Shown here: positions 44,075 through 52,207 of the stretch, one piece after another
Layout: every line of letters begins with the position of its first letter
How positions within the stretch are numbered: position 1 is the first letter of the stretch
Source of the DNA: Vulcanimicrobiota bacterium
GTDB taxonomy: Bacteria > Vulcanimicrobiota > Vulcanimicrobiia > Vulcanimicrobiales > Vulcanimicrobiaceae
NCBI GenBank assembly: GCA_003161435.1
Contig: PMOS01000030.1
Span: forward strand, 37,949 to 101,948
Length of the DNA: 64,000 nt
Direction: 5' to 3'
The notes under the pieces: generated by a model
What the model was told of the DNA's origin: nothing
Database searches by the model: none
The model's input: the letters and a program-made list of their open reading frames with translations, nothing else
Position numbers and translations under genes: made by a program

Positions 44075-44644
44075 AACCGCTTCATTGGTTATTGTCGCGT
44101 TTCGACGGGCCTGCAATCCGTGGATGGTCAGGTCGATGCCCTGAAGGCGGCGCGGTGCAGTGTCATCTTCGGGGACGAGGGCGTTTCCGGTGCGCTGTCG
44201 TCCCGGCCGGAACTCGACCGCTGCCTCGCATCATTGAACCAAGGTGACACCCTCGTGGTCGTCGCGCTCGACAGGCTGGGCAGATCGGCGGCGCACCTTT
44301 TCACAACCGTGGAGAGCCTTGTAGCACGCGGCGTCGGCTTCCTGAGCCTGCGTGAGAACATCGACACCACCACGGCGACGGGAAGGCTCGTCCTGGGCGT
44401 TTTCAGCGCCTTGGCCGCGTTCGAGAGAGATTTGGTCCGGGAACGCACCGTCGCCGCGTTACAGGCCAAACGGCGGCGCGGTGAAACGCTCGGTCGGCCG
44501 CGTGCCATGACACCTTCGCAGGTCGCCGCCGCCGTGAAGATGCTACATGACGGCGAGGCACCATCTCATGTAGCACGTCTATTCAAGATTGACCGTTCGA
44601 CCCTGAATCGGGCCATCGCCCGACAAAATTCGAAGGTTCCATAG
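44069..44644 (+). CDS. Small serine recombinase (resolvase/invertase family)
   Basis: 191 residues of the Tn3-resolvase/Hin type. The nucleophile is Ser12 in YCRVST; conserved DRLGRS, the E-helix region TGRLVLGVFSALAAFERDLVRERT and a C-terminal helix-turn-helix (GRPRAM ... APSHVARLFKIDRSTLNRAI) are all present and of full length. It would cut and exchange DNA as a tetramer at paired sites. Inside this element it may resolve multimers or invert a segment. No transposase accompanies it. The start lies within a perfect palindrome. Confidence 0.92.
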   Translation: MSNRFIGYCRVSTGLQSVDGQVDALKAARCSVIFGDEGVSGALSSRPELDRCLASLNQGDTLVVVALDRLGRSAAHLFTTVESLVARGVGFLSLRENIDTTTATGRLVLGVFSALAAFERDLVRERTVAALQAKRRRGETLGRPRAMTPSQVAAAVKMLHDGEAPSHVARLFKIDRSTLNRAIARQNSKVP

Positions 44645-44977
44645 CACAACGGGGTGCCACATTCGCATCGGTATCCGAACCGGCGACGTTTACCCCCGGT
44701 GCCCTGGTCGGCGCGGCTCAATGCCGTGCCGAACGCATGTGAGCGTTTCGCTCTGAAACAACGATGCCCCGAGATATTGTACCATCCTGCTTCTTCGTGA
44801 GCGGCTCCATACGAAAAGGGCCTGCGCTTCGAGCCGACCCAATCGCGAACTGCCAAGATGATACCAGACGAGGTCCGAATCAGTTTCGATTACCTTCTTC
44901 TGCTAGACCAAGACCAAACATATCAATGCAGTCGATCAACATACGCACTACTTGACCTCTATGAAGGGTGAACCAAG
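44645..44977. other. Gap between resolvase and DnaJ-type mini-protein gene
   Basis: About 330 AT-richer bases without a convincing gene. A minus-strand ORF (44566-44856) overlaps the resolvase end and looks incidental. The promoter for the next gene should be here. Confidence 0.4.
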
Positions 44978-45154
44978 ATGGCATGTGTACTTTGTGCAGG
45001 CGCTCGCAGATGTTCAAACTGCAACGGCGCAGGTCAGGTTGGGCCGAACTTCCCCTGTTCATGGTGTAATGGATCAGGAGTATGCTACTTGTGCGCCGGA
45101 ACCGGGCGGGTCGGGCCGAACTTCTCCTGTTCCTGGTGCAATGGATCAGGGTAG
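44978..45154 (+). CDS. 58-residue DnaJ-type zinc-finger protein (CxxC repeats)
   Basis: Not in the ORF track because it is under 60 codons. The ATG at 44978 follows GAAGGG at suitable spacing and the frame ends at TAG 45152. The protein has five CxxC pairs (C3/C6, C12/C15, C27/C30, C36/C39, C51/C54), most in the DnaJ central-domain style CxxCxGxG, and contains two near-copies of a 24-residue unit ending VGPNFxCSWCNGSG. Each pair of CxxC motifs should hold a zinc ion. The DnaJ J-domain and substrate-binding domains are absent. Stand-alone proteins of this type include the TRAP inhibitor AT (anti-TRAP) of Bacillus, so a role as a small protein- or RNA-protein-binding regulator is possible but unproven. 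Confidence 0.8.
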   Translation: MACVLCAGARRCSNCNGAGQVGPNFPCSWCNGSGVCYLCAGTGRVGPNFSCSWCNGSG

Positions 45155-45178
45155 CCTCTACCTTAAACGCCAAGTAGG

Positions 45179-45448
45179 TTACCTGATTCTCTGTTCGGGA
45201 GTCGAACCGGCTTTGTACCTACTTCTGCCATCCGGAGTAGTGGGAACACGTCCTGCTAGTAACTTACGCTGGCTCAAGAATGTGTATCCGAAGTGATAGA
45301 TTTCGCCCTGGCCGGGCAAAATCGTAACTGCATCCGATGGATGAGTTCCGCCACTAGGTGTTATTCCAAACATGCACTTTTGGATTCTGCGTGGTGGGAA
45401 GCATTTACCACGCAGGTTTACACCATCGTCTCCGGTAGCCATAGACAC
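45179..45448 (-). CDS. Possible small hypothetical protein (weak)
   Basis: An 89-codon minus-strand ORF (FGITPSGGTHPSDAVTILPG..., KLLAGRVPTTPDGRSRYKAG) with a plausible globular composition but no family, no good ribosome site and no clear promoter. It contains two inverted repeats (TGCGTGGT...ACCACGCA near 45388-45414; AAGTAGGT...ACCTACTT across about 45170-45230), so the region may instead encode a structured RNA or regulatory element. Kept at low confidence because the 635-base gap between flanking genes is otherwise empty. Confidence 0.25.
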   Translation of the reverse strand: MSMATGDDGVNLRGKCFPPRRIQKCMFGITPSGGTHPSDAVTILPGQGEIYHFGYTFLSQRKLLAGRVPTTPDGRSRYKAGSTPEQRIR

Positions 45449-45640
45449 GCATCGACAATTAGCCGAACCTCGTCACGGGGTAGGCACCGCATGGGCACCG
45501 CATATCACCGTCGTTTGTCTTTTCTATTGGTTAGATAGGATCGGTCATCTCCCACTATGCGCAGGCTTATTTATCCACGGTACTGCTTGGACGACCACTT
45601 GCTCTTTCGAGGCCTTCCCGTGCTGTTCAGTTATGATTTA

Positions 45641-45679
45641 AAATGAAAAACCCCAGGTAGTTCACGGCTATCCGGGGTT
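45641..45679 (-). terminator. Rho-independent terminator (minus strand)
   Basis: Stem AACCCCGGATAG / CTACCTGGGGTT (one wobble, one mismatch) with a 7-base loop, followed on the minus strand by TTTTTCATTTT. It is suited to end the transcript of the 45791-45985 gene. Confidence 0.75.
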
Positions 45680-45790
45680 CTTCTCTCTCTGATCGCGGCC
45701 GATGCCAGCGGGAGAAATCTTGATCCGACGCCGTGAACGTTTCTGATAGTAGTAGTATATGCTACTTCCGCCGAATTGTATCATCCGATC

Positions 45791-45985
45791 CTACTCGGTG
45801 ATCCCGAAGTCGGCCAGCACTTTTGGCAACTTCTCGTTGTAGTACGACAACTTTCCTTCCATCGCGATTCTCGCGTTCGAAAAAACCTCGATGAAGAAGG
45901 CGTGCTTGACGATGATCGAGCACGCCTCTGCAAGGCACTGAGGTCTCCTTGAAGCGGCGGAATACTCATCTACGAAGTCGCTCAT
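45791..45985 (-). CDS. Small hypothetical protein, probably leaderless
   Basis: 64 residues from the ATG at 45985 (MSDFVDEYSAASRRPQ...), a mixed acidic/basic helical protein with two cysteines (PQCLAEACSII) and an aromatic C-terminal half (FFIEVFSNARIAMEGKLSYY). No family is recognised. A perfect TATAAT lies nine bases before the ATG and a strong terminator follows the gene, so it is a stand-alone transcription unit. The TTG start at 45994 in the track falls inside the -10 box. Confidence 0.55.
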   Translation of the reverse strand: MSDFVDEYSAASRRPQCLAEACSIIVKHAFFIEVFSNARIAMEGKLSYYNEKLPKVLADFGITE

Positions 45986-45993
45986 ACAATCCA

Positions 45994-46022
45994 ATTATAC
46001 CGCTGCGAACGAGGCTCGCAAA
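45994..46022 (-). promoter_or_regulatory. Promoter of the small gene, with TATAAT
   Basis: On the minus strand TTTGCG and TATAAT are separated by 17 bases; the -10 hexamer is perfect. The predicted transcript start falls at or beside the ATG. Confidence 0.5.
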
Positions 46023-46672
46023 GCGAACGGCCTGGGCTCGTCAATATATTTACCGAATAGGCCGAGGCGCGATGACGCAACGCACGTCGTTAGGTTCGGC
46101 GACGCCACGCGCTCGACCCATTCCATCGTTCAGTTTTCAAGGTTCGTGCGCCGAACGCCATGTCGTGGCGACTTCGGGAGACTTGGCCCCGCGCTCTCTG
46201 CCGACGTTGATCTCGAAGCCGCGCCGCCCGTCGCGCGCTGGCAATCTGGCTTGATGCAAGAGCGGATTCAATCCTCGGTCAACCCGAGGAGATTGTCAAG
46301 CCCCCAACATTCCCGCTCTCGTGAACTCCATCCGCGTGTTTCGCTCGCATCGTTTTACAGTGGAATGAATGGCGGGGAAAGTATGCGGATGTGACATCTT
46401 GATTCAATAACACCTTGATGCACCGAACACACGTAGTTCCTTCGACCTAAAGGTTACCATCGGTGCGCCTGCAAATGGGCTTCGTTAACCGCGTGTTTCC
46501 GCCCAATGCGCTACAGAGCCATTCGTGACTCGCCTCGTCGGTGATATGCTGAGAGCATAGTAAATTCCCTGCGCCCGAACACCGTCGAGCCGCTGGCTTT
46601 GCGAATAGAGTTTAATTCGCCTTAGTTCGCTAAATCCTACAGTATCGTTGATCAGTGCGCGATGATTCCAGC
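46023..46672. other. Non-coding stretch before xis-int
   Basis: About 650 bases with no convincing gene on either strand. It has a small hairpin near 46275 (CCTCGG-tcaac-CCGAGG) and AT-rich patches before xis. It is likely to hold the xis-int promoter and integrase arm-binding sites. Confidence 0.45.
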
Positions 46673-46921
46673 ATGAGCCGCAAGAATCGCCAAACTGATC
46701 GCCATAGCCCCAGCACCGTCCCATCACACACAGACCTTGAATACAGCGAGACTCGTCTGACCGTGAGCGCGAGGGAAGCGTGGTCGTTCCTCGGGTGCGG
46801 GAAGACGACGTTTTACCACATCCTAAAGCAAAATTTGCTGACCCGCATCCCGGCTGGGCGGCGCGTTCGCTATCTCCGCGCGGAACTGGAAGGGTTGGCG
46901 CGAAAAGGCTGGTTCTCGTGA
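46673..46921 (+). CDS. Excisionase-type DNA-binding protein
   Basis: About 82 residues from the ATG at 46673 (GTG 46655 is an alternative). The C-terminal 50 residues form a MerR-like winged helix of the excisionase/helix-turn-helix 17 family: LTVSAREAWSFLGCGKTTFYHILKQNLLTRIPAGRRVRYLRAEL. Such proteins bend the attachment-site arm and steer the integrase toward excision, and may repress int. The stop (TGA) overlaps the integrase ATG as TGATG-type coupling, so both are made together. Confidence 0.85.
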   Translation: MSRKNRQTDRHSPSTVPSHTDLEYSETRLTVSAREAWSFLGCGKTTFYHILKQNLLTRIPAGRRVRYLRAELEGLARKGWFS

Positions 46922-48126
46922 TGGCCAAAAAGCGCAACTATGGCTCAGGGACCATCGTCGCCGATCCGGCTGACTCAAAGGCGTTCATCGGCTATCTTCG
47001 CCGCACCATCGACGGTAAACGTCACAAGTCGCCCGTCTTCCGAGGGACAAAGAGGCGCGACGTGGATATTCAACTCAAGAACTGGGAGGCCGCTGGCGGT
47101 TTCAACAAGATGCTGTCTGAACGACAGCCGCGAGATCGCGAAAGCGTCTACACGGTTGGGCAGTACCTTGACGAGTGGTATCCGCGCGCGGCGCGCAACT
47201 GGGCTGACACGACCCTCGGTACGAACCGCTCAACGTTCAATAGGTGGTGCAAGGAGCAGACCTTCTGCGGCCTCCCATTTGCTGAAGTGAAGAAACAGGA
47301 CGTGCAAGACTTTTTCAGCCGGATGCCTGAGAAGACGAGCGAGGGGACGAGATCGCGTGTACATCGGCTTCTGCACGCCGCATTCCAGGATGCCGTAGAC
47401 GATGACCGCTTGTCCAAGAACGTCGTCAAGACCAGTACCAGTCCGACTAAGCCGAAGAGCAAGGTCGTGGAGGCGTTTCATCCGATCCATGAAGCCGCGC
47501 TGGTGCGCTCCGTGGCAGGCGACCCGTATTGGCATGCGCTGATCTTGGTCGCGCTGGACACGGGAATGCGGCAGGCCGAGATTCTTGGGCTCCAGGTGCG
47601 GGAGGTGGACTTCATGCGCGGCGAGGTTCGCGTCCGACGCACTTGTGACACCGTGGAGCGCGTTCCCGTCGTCTCTGAGGGCGCGAAGACGGACGGAAGC
47701 ATCCGGGACATCCAGATCGCTCCCGAGACGCTAGAGGCGCTGAGATCGCTGGTGGTAGGGAAGGGCGAGCGGGACCACCTCTTCACGGAGGAGGGGACGC
47801 TATGGACGCGCACCCGGTTCTACGACGCGTGGCTGGCAAAAATCGCCCGAGCGGGCCTGCCGCACTACAAATTCCATAGTCTCCGCCACACCTGCGCGAC
47901 CTCGCTCTTGCGCCAAGGATGCTACCTAACGGCAGTAAGCAAGCGACTCGGGCACTCACGGCCGAGCATCACGCTGGACATCTACTCCTCCTTCCTTCCG
48001 GCTGATCAAACGCCGCTGACGCTCGCCTTCAGCGCCCGCCTTAAAGAGCATAGTTCGCCGAAGTCCGTCGAGGCCCAGGAAATTGGCACCCAGATTGGCA
48101 CTTCGGAGGTTCCAACGGCGGCATGA
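46921..48126 (+). CDS. int: Tyrosine recombinase / phage-type integrase
   Basis: 401 residues from the ATG at 46921. The N-terminal arm-binding domain (GSGTIVADPADSKAFIGYLRRT) is followed by a SAM-like core-binding domain (about 80-170: VGQYLDEWYPRAARNWADTT) and the catalytic domain with Arg in DTGMRQAEILGL (about 217), HSLRHTCATSLL (His-x-x-Arg, about 319), GHSRPSITLDIYSSFL with the nucleophilic tyrosine (about 354). It integrates the element into the adjacent tRNA-Leu gene. It reads toward the tRNA and ends 61 bases from it, the standard layout. All catalytic residues are present, so it may be active. Confidence 0.96.
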   Translation: MAKKRNYGSGTIVADPADSKAFIGYLRRTIDGKRHKSPVFRGTKRRDVDIQLKNWEAAGGFNKMLSERQPRDRESVYTVGQYLDEWYPRAARNWADTTLGTNRSTFNRWCKEQTFCGLPFAEVKKQDVQDFFSRMPEKTSEGTRSRVHRLLHAAFQDAVDDDRLSKNVVKTSTSPTKPKSKVVEAFHPIHEAALVRSVAGDPYWHALILVALDTGMRQAEILGLQVREVDFMRGEVRVRRTCDTVERVPVVSEGAKTDGSIRDIQIAPETLEALRSLVVGKGERDHLFTEEGTLWTRTRFYDAWLAKIARAGLPHYKFHSLRHTCATSLLRQGCYLTAVSKRLGHSRPSITLDIYSSFLPADQTPLTLAFSARLKEHSSPKSVEAQEIGTQIGTSEVPTAA

Positions 48127-48153
48127 TCTCTCGGTTCAGTATGCCGCCAGCAA

Positions 48154-48184
48154 GAGAAAAAGCCCGTGCTTACGGGCTTTTCTC
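48154..48184 (+). terminator. Rho-independent terminator after int
   Basis: Stem AAAAGCCCGT-gctt-ACGGGCTTTT with flanking A and T runs; it can work in both directions and separates int from the oppositely oriented tRNA gene. Confidence 0.85.
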
Positions 48185-48185
48185 A

Positions 48186-48242
48186 TTGGTGCGCGAGACT
48201 GGGCTCGAACCAGCACGCCCTTGCGGGCGCTAGCCCCTCAAG
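48186..48242. repeat. Right attachment site inside tRNA-Leu
   Basis: 57 bases identical to the left site. It covers the tRNA 3' end to just past the anticodon loop; here the tRNA is complete because the element supplied a matching 3' part. Confidence 0.93.
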
Positions 48243-48273
48243 CTAGTGCGTCTACCAATTCCGCCACTCGCGC
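48187..48273 (-). tRNA. tRNA-Leu(GAG)
   Basis: 87 nucleotides including an encoded CCA. Acceptor stem GCGCGAG/CTCGCGC, D arm with GGTAGACGC, anticodon stem CTAGC/GCTAG with loop TTGAGGG (anticodon GAG), a long variable arm CGCCCGCAAGGGCG as in class II tRNAs, and T loop GGTTCGAGCC. It serves CUC codons and is the integration target of the element. Confidence 0.96.
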
Positions 48274-48365
48274 ACAGGGCTTTGGGATTCGGCCGAGGGC
48301 CGCATCCGCAACCACGAGAGTGTAGGGCATCGGCGGGCGCCACGCAAGCGGCGCCGAGAGGGGCC

Positions 48366-48830
48366 CTAGGCGGCGGCCGCGTCGGCCTCGAGGAGTTGGC
48401 CGATTTTGTCGTGGAGACGTTCGAAGCCGCGGTCGCCGGCTTGGCGATGGACGAGCTTGTGGTCGCGGTCGTAGACGTAGTACGCGGGCACGAACTGGTT
48501 CTCGAAGCGACCGACGAGGGCGTGCTCGTTGTCGATCGCGCACGGCCAGGTGATGCCCATCGCGGTCTGTGCGTCTTCGGTCACTTTGGCGACGTCGAGC
48601 TCTTCGGGGCCGCGCGGCTGGTGGACGCCGATGACCGCGAGGCCGCGGGGGCCGTACTCCGCTTGCCAGCGAGCGACCTCGGCCGCGACGTCGTGACAGA
48701 TGTAGCAGCTGACCGACCAGAAGTGGACGAGGAGCGGCTTGCCGCTCAGCTCCTCGTCCGTCGGCGCGCCGTTGATCCAGGTCGCGGCGCCGTCGATCGA
48801 CGGCAGGTCGCTTCCAGTGCGCAGCGGCAT
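48366..48830 (-). CDS. TlpA/thioredoxin-like protein with CYIC active site
   Basis: About 154 residues from the ATG at 48830. A thioredoxin fold with VHFWSVSCYICHDVAAEV, an unusual CYIC pair in place of CGPC, then GLAVIGVHQPR and the cis-proline QFVPAYYVYD. The form resembles the N-terminal thioredoxin domain of NHL-repeat and DipZ-like proteins. No signal peptide, so it is cytosolic. It lies seven bases after the peroxiredoxin gene and is probably its reductant or a partner in thiol redox control. Confidence 0.85.
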   Translation of the reverse strand: MPLRTGSDLPSIDGAATWINGAPTDEELSGKPLLVHFWSVSCYICHDVAAEVARWQAEYGPRGLAVIGVHQPRGPEELDVAKVTEDAQTAMGITWPCAIDNEHALVGRFENQFVPAYYVYDRDHKLVHRQAGDRGFERLHDKIGQLLEADAAAA

Positions 48831-48837
48831 GTTCGGC

Positions 48838-49401
48838 CTACGCTGCGACTTTGAGCAGGTCTTTGCCGGGCGTCCACTCGGCCGGGCAGAGCCCACCGGT
48901 TTGGAGCGCCTGCAGGACCCGCAGCGTCTCTTCGACGGAGCGGCCGACGTTGTCGTTCGTCACGACCGCGTAGCGCAACACACCTTCGGGATCGATGATG
49001 AACAGGCCGCGCTGCGCCGCACCGGTGTCTTCGTTGAGCACGCCATACGCGCGAGCGGTTTCCTTCGTGTAATCGGCAACCAGCGGATAAGCCGTGCCGG
49101 CAATACCATTCTTGTCGCGCGGCGTGTTCAGCCACGCGAAGTGCGAGTGGACGCTATCGGTCGACGCGCCGAGGACCTCAGCGTCGAGCTCGGTGAACTC
49201 GCCGAGGCGGTCCGACAGGGCCAGGATCTCCGTCGGGCAGACAAACGTGAAATCGAGCGGGTAAAAGAAAAAGATCAGCCACTTGCCCTGGTAGTCGGAC
49301 AAGCTGATTTCCCGGCCTAGATCCTTGGGGCTGGTCGCGCCCTTGGTGGACGGGAGGGTGAACGACGGGGCGGGCTGACCGACCTTGGCTAGCACAGGCA
49401 A
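48838..49401 (-). CDS. AhpC/2-Cys peroxiredoxin
   Basis: 187 residues. The peroxidatic cysteine is in FYPLDFTFVCPTEI and the resolving cysteine in GGLCPAEWTPGK, the typical 2-Cys Prx1 arrangement; the YF/GG elements are partly present. It reduces hydrogen peroxide and alkyl peroxides using thiol donors and also acts as a chaperone when over-oxidised. The downstream thioredoxin-like gene is a likely electron donor. The usual AhpF or AhpD partner is not adjacent. Confidence 0.95.
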   Translation of the reverse strand: MPVLAKVGQPAPSFTLPSTKGATSPKDLGREISLSDYQGKWLIFFFYPLDFTFVCPTEILALSDRLGEFTELDAEVLGASTDSVHSHFAWLNTPRDKNGIAGTAYPLVADYTKETARAYGVLNEDTGAAQRGLFIIDPEGVLRYAVVTNDNVGRSVEETLRVLQALQTGGLCPAEWTPGKDLLKVAA

Positions 49402-49578
49402 AAACCTCCGGATGCGGGTGAAAGAAACTTGTCCGATTCGCGCCTCAGAGTGAGATTAAGAACCGTTATCACTTCTCCATTACTGTACCGCACCCGCGCC
49501 CGATCCGCCTACGACCGATCACGCATGATCGGCCCTTCCGCTAGGCCCGATGTCGCTGATCCGCCGTCGAATCAGGGG

Positions 49579-51099
49579 TCAGTGGTCGGGCCAGCCGGCC
49601 AACGACGTATCGAAGCGCGGAACGGTGAACGCCGCGCTGCATTGTGAAACGTCGAGTCCTTTGACGGAGCGCGCGCGCACGAATCGCACGGTCACGCGAT
49701 CGGTGCACGGCGTCTCGGTGGCGTGGCCGGCGCCGCGCACGACGACTTGCTTGGCGTTGGGAAGATACGGGAGTGCTTCGGCGGCGGAGCGCGGCGGCGT
49801 CGTCGGGTCATCCGAGCCCGTGACGATCAGGACCGGCGCGTCGCTGCGGACGACGTCGTCGAACCGCGACGGCATCGGCGGTACGCGCCATATCGAGCAC
49901 GCGTGCTGTTGAGCGCGGACGCGCAGATCTCCGGCAAAGGAGCGCGCGGCCTCGGCCTTGACCTCGGCCTGCGAGACGAACGGCGTCCACTCGGCACAAC
50001 TGTACGAGAGGAAGGCACCCCAGTCGAGGGCCCCGGCCATCCCGAGCGACACGACGTTGACGACCTGGCCGAGCGGACCATAGTCGCCGTGGTACGCGCG
50101 TTCGATGACATACGGCACGGATGCGGCATTTTGCGGAACGTACAGCACTTGCCGCAAGCGATCGACGAACACTTCTTTCGAAAGAAAGACGGTCTCGAAA
50201 CGTTTCGTAGCTGCGTTCTTGACTCGAACTGAAATCGAACCGCGATCGAAACGCCGCACCACGGCGTCGAAGTGTCGCGCAAAGTCCGGAAAATGCGCGT
50301 TGCAAACGGCATCGCGCCGACACTTCGCGATCAAGTCGTTCAATGCGGTTTGAGCACCGATCGGAGCGCCCGGAAGCGGTTGAAAATGAGGCGCGTCAAC
50401 GCCGTCCAGGACTGCGCTTTCGACCTGCCGCGGATGGCGGCGCATGTAGATGAGGGCGAAAAACGTACCGTACGAACCCCCATCGAGGACGAGCCGCGGA
50501 TAGCCCAACGTAGCTCGAACGTCGTCGAGGTCGTCGACGGAGTTGTTCGTGTTGTACAGGCTTGCATCGCTGGTCGCCGCGCTCTTCGCTCGGCAAGCGG
50601 TGAGCAGCGCATCGGGCCACAGTTGACGGAAATAGGAACCGGGGTGGGCGAACGGAGCGAGATTGCAGCCGAAGGGATGCGAGCCGCCCATGCCGCGACT
50701 GTCTACGAACAGGATGTCGTAGTGGTCGCGCAGTGTGGACAGCTCTCTTGCGAACGTGCCGTCGGCGATGAACGGAGCGCCCAAGACCGCACTCTGCCCG
50801 GGCCCGCCGGCGATCGAGGCAATGGCACCGTGCGTGGGATGCTTTGCCGTCAGGACGATGACGCGCAGAGAGATGATTCGGCCGGACCGTGCTGCACGGT
50901 CTTCGTAAACGCCGAACGTCCCGCACTCGGCCGCGACTTTTGCACGGCCCTGTACGCAGGGGGTCAGATGCAAGCCGAGGTCGGAGCTTTCGGCGTGCGC
51001 AGCGGGCGGCAGGAACAGCGAAACGCAAAGGACCACGCCGACGCAGCGAGCCGCGCGCATAATGATGTTCGTATTCGTCAACGACGATGTCCGCGCCAT
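49579..51099 (-). CDS. Secreted alpha/beta hydrolase, prolyl aminopeptidase-like
   Basis: About 506 residues from the ATG at 51099 (51060 also possible), with a signal peptide ([18 protein letters not shown]). The alpha/beta hydrolase set is complete: oxyanion region [10 protein letters not shown], nucleophile [11 protein letters not shown], acid [10 protein letters not shown] and [10 protein letters not shown] histidine. The GGPG motif and C-terminal TAP-like region match the tripeptidyl aminopeptidase/proline iminopeptidase group (S33), which cuts peptides outside the cell. Eight cysteines suggest disulfides. It is related to tricorn factor F1 only at family level. It is divergent to msrB. 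Confidence 0.85.
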   Translation of the reverse strand: MARTSSLTNTNIIMRAARCVGVVLCVSLFLPPAAHAESSDLGLHLTPCVQGRAKVAAECGTFGVYEDRAARSGRIISLRVIVLTAKHPTHGAIASIAGGPGQSAVLGAPFIADGTFARELSTLRDHYDILFVDSRGMGGSHPFGCNLAPFAHPGSYFRQLWPDALLTACRAKSAATSDASLYNTNNSVDDLDDVRATLGYPRLVLDGGSYGTFFALIYMRRHPRQVESAVLDGVDAPHFQPLPGAPIGAQTALNDLIAKCRRDAVCNAHFPDFARHFDAVVRRFDRGSISVRVKNAATKRFETVFLSKEVFVDRLRQVLYVPQNAASVPYVIERAYHGDYGPLGQVVNVVSLGMAGALDWGAFLSYSCAEWTPFVSQAEVKAEAARSFAGDLRVRAQQHACSIWRVPPMPSRFDDVVRSDAPVLIVTGSDDPTTPPRSAAEALPYLPNAKQVVVRGAGHATETPCTDRVTVRFVRARSVKGLDVSQCSAAFTVPRFDTSLAGWPDH

Positions 51100-51214
51100 G
51101 TTCTCTGTAATGTATACCTGGCAATACTGCCCCGAGGGGGGCAATTCAAGAAGCCCCTTGCTCGCCGCGCGAGCGGCGTGCCACCGCACAGCCAGTACGA
51201 GCGGTCTTAGGGGT

Positions 51215-51616
51215 GTGAACAAGATCGAAAAGACGGAGGCCGAGTGGCGCGCTGAGCTCGCGCCGGAGCGCTACGCTGTGCTGCGCCAGAGCGCGACCGA
51301 GGCGCCGTTCAGCGGCAGCCTGTACCACAACCACGACGAGGGAACGTACAACTGCGCCGCATGCGGCAACACGCTGTTCTCGTCGGCGACCAAATACGAG
51401 AGCGGCAGCGGCTGGCCGAGCTTTTGGGCGCCGGAAGACCGCGCGAACGTCGAGTTGGTCGAAGACCGGGGGCACGGGATGGTTCGCGTCGAGGCCCGCT
51501 GCGCGCATTGCCGATCCCATCTGGGGCACGTCTTCAATGACGGCCCGGCCCCCACGGGCGAGCGCTATTGCATGAACTCGCTCGCGCTGGACTTCACGCC
51601 GAAGTCGAGCGACTGA
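51215..51616 (+). CDS. msrB: Peptide-methionine (R)-S-oxide reductase MsrB
   Basis: About 133 residues from the GTG at 51215. Two zinc-binding CxxC pairs (NCAACGN and RCAHCRS), the signature [32 protein letters not shown] with the catalytic cysteine. It repairs the R-form of methionine sulfoxide in proteins using thioredoxin. It is cytosolic and stands near the peroxiredoxin and thioredoxin-like genes, in keeping with an oxidative-stress neighbourhood. The ORF-track start runs into the opposite gene's promoter. Confidence 0.95.
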   Translation: MNKIEKTEAEWRAELAPERYAVLRQSATEAPFSGSLYHNHDEGTYNCAACGNTLFSSATKYESGSGWPSFWAPEDRANVELVEDRGHGMVRVEARCAHCRSHLGHVFNDGPAPTGERYCMNSLALDFTPKSSD

Positions 51617-51658
51617 ACCTCCGGCGCCCGCTCCTCGACGGATCGGTATGGAAGGGCG

Positions 51659-52207
51659 ATGAGCGACGACGACGACCGCCGGCTGCTTGAACGAATCGCA
51701 CGACGCGACCGGGTCGCGTTCGAGACGTTCTTTCGGCTGCACGGGTCGTCGGTCCACCGCTTCGTGCGCGATCTCGTGCGCGACGACGGCCTCGCCGAGG
51801 AGTTGACGAGCGACGTGATGGTCGAGGTTTGGCGGAACGCCGGGAAGTTCGGCGGCCGGTCGCGGGCACGGACATGGGTGTTCGGCATCGCGCATCATAA
51901 GGCGGTCGACGCGCTTCGCAAGCGGCGCAGTACCGTCGTCCCGCTCGACGATCTGATCGGTATGTCCAGTGACGCCGAGGGCCCTGAAGCCGCCGCCCTG
52001 CGCGCCGACGACCGGCGCGAACTGGGCGAAGCCTTGGCGTCGCTGAGCCCCGAGCACCGTGCCGTCCTCGAGCTGACCTACGTCGAAGGCTTCTCGCAAA
52101 AAGAGATCGCCGAGATCGTCGCGTGCCCCGTTCCGACGGTCAAGACGCGCGCGTTCTATGCCAAACAGCGGCTGCGCGACGCGCTCGCAACCGCGGAGCA
52201 CCCCTGA
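51659..52207 (+). CDS. ECF-type RNA polymerase sigma factor
   Basis: 182 residues. Region 2 (FETFFRLHGSSVHRFVRDLVRDDGLAEELTSDVMVEVWRNAGKF, then RTWVFGIAHHKAVDALRK) and region 4 (LSPEHRAVLELTYVEGFSQKEIAEIVACPVPTVKTRAFYAKQRLRDAL) are both intact. The ATG at 51659 has GGAAGG just ahead. Its stop overlaps the start of the anti-sigma-like gene (TGATG), the standard coupling of ECF sigma and its regulator. Targets may include the nearby msrB and redox genes, which is only a guess. Confidence 0.94.
   Translation: MSDDDDRRLLERIARRDRVAFETFFRLHGSSVHRFVRDLVRDDGLAEELTSDVMVEVWRNAGKFGGRSRARTWVFGIAHHKAVDALRKRRSTVVPLDDLIGMSSDAEGPEAAALRADDRRELGEALASLSPEHRAVLELTYVEGFSQKEIAEIVACPVPTVKTRAFYAKQRLRDALATAEHP

Larger units (their letters stand above)
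39130..48242. mobile_element. Integrative element in tRNA-Leu(GAG), about 9.1 kb
   Basis: Bounded by the 57-bp direct repeats, with a tyrosine integrase next to the intact tRNA at the right end, an excisionase-like gene coupled to it, a serine resolvase and about eight cargo genes. The interior is visibly less GC-rich, with longer gaps and many unrecognised small proteins. There are no capsid, tail, portal, relaxase or type IV secretion genes, so it is either a small satellite or mobilisable island, or a decayed element. Confidence 0.9.

Noticed and set aside
44566-44856. 96-codon minus-strand ORF with several cysteines
   Set aside because: It overlaps the resolvase end, has no ribosome site and the cysteine spacing fits no known finger.
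45010-45155. Direct repeats that might look like a short CRISPR array
   Set aside because: They are codon-level repeats of the small DnaJ-type zinc-finger protein; there are only two units and no cas genes.
45195-45215. T-loop-like ggttcgactcccg on the minus strand, suggesting a tRNA or tmRNA
   Set aside because: The stem does not pair properly and no acceptor, D or anticodon arm could be placed around it.
46485-46937. 150-codon minus-strand ORF opposite xis
   Set aside because: Antisense to excisionase and its upstream region; composition and lack of features mark it as a shadow.
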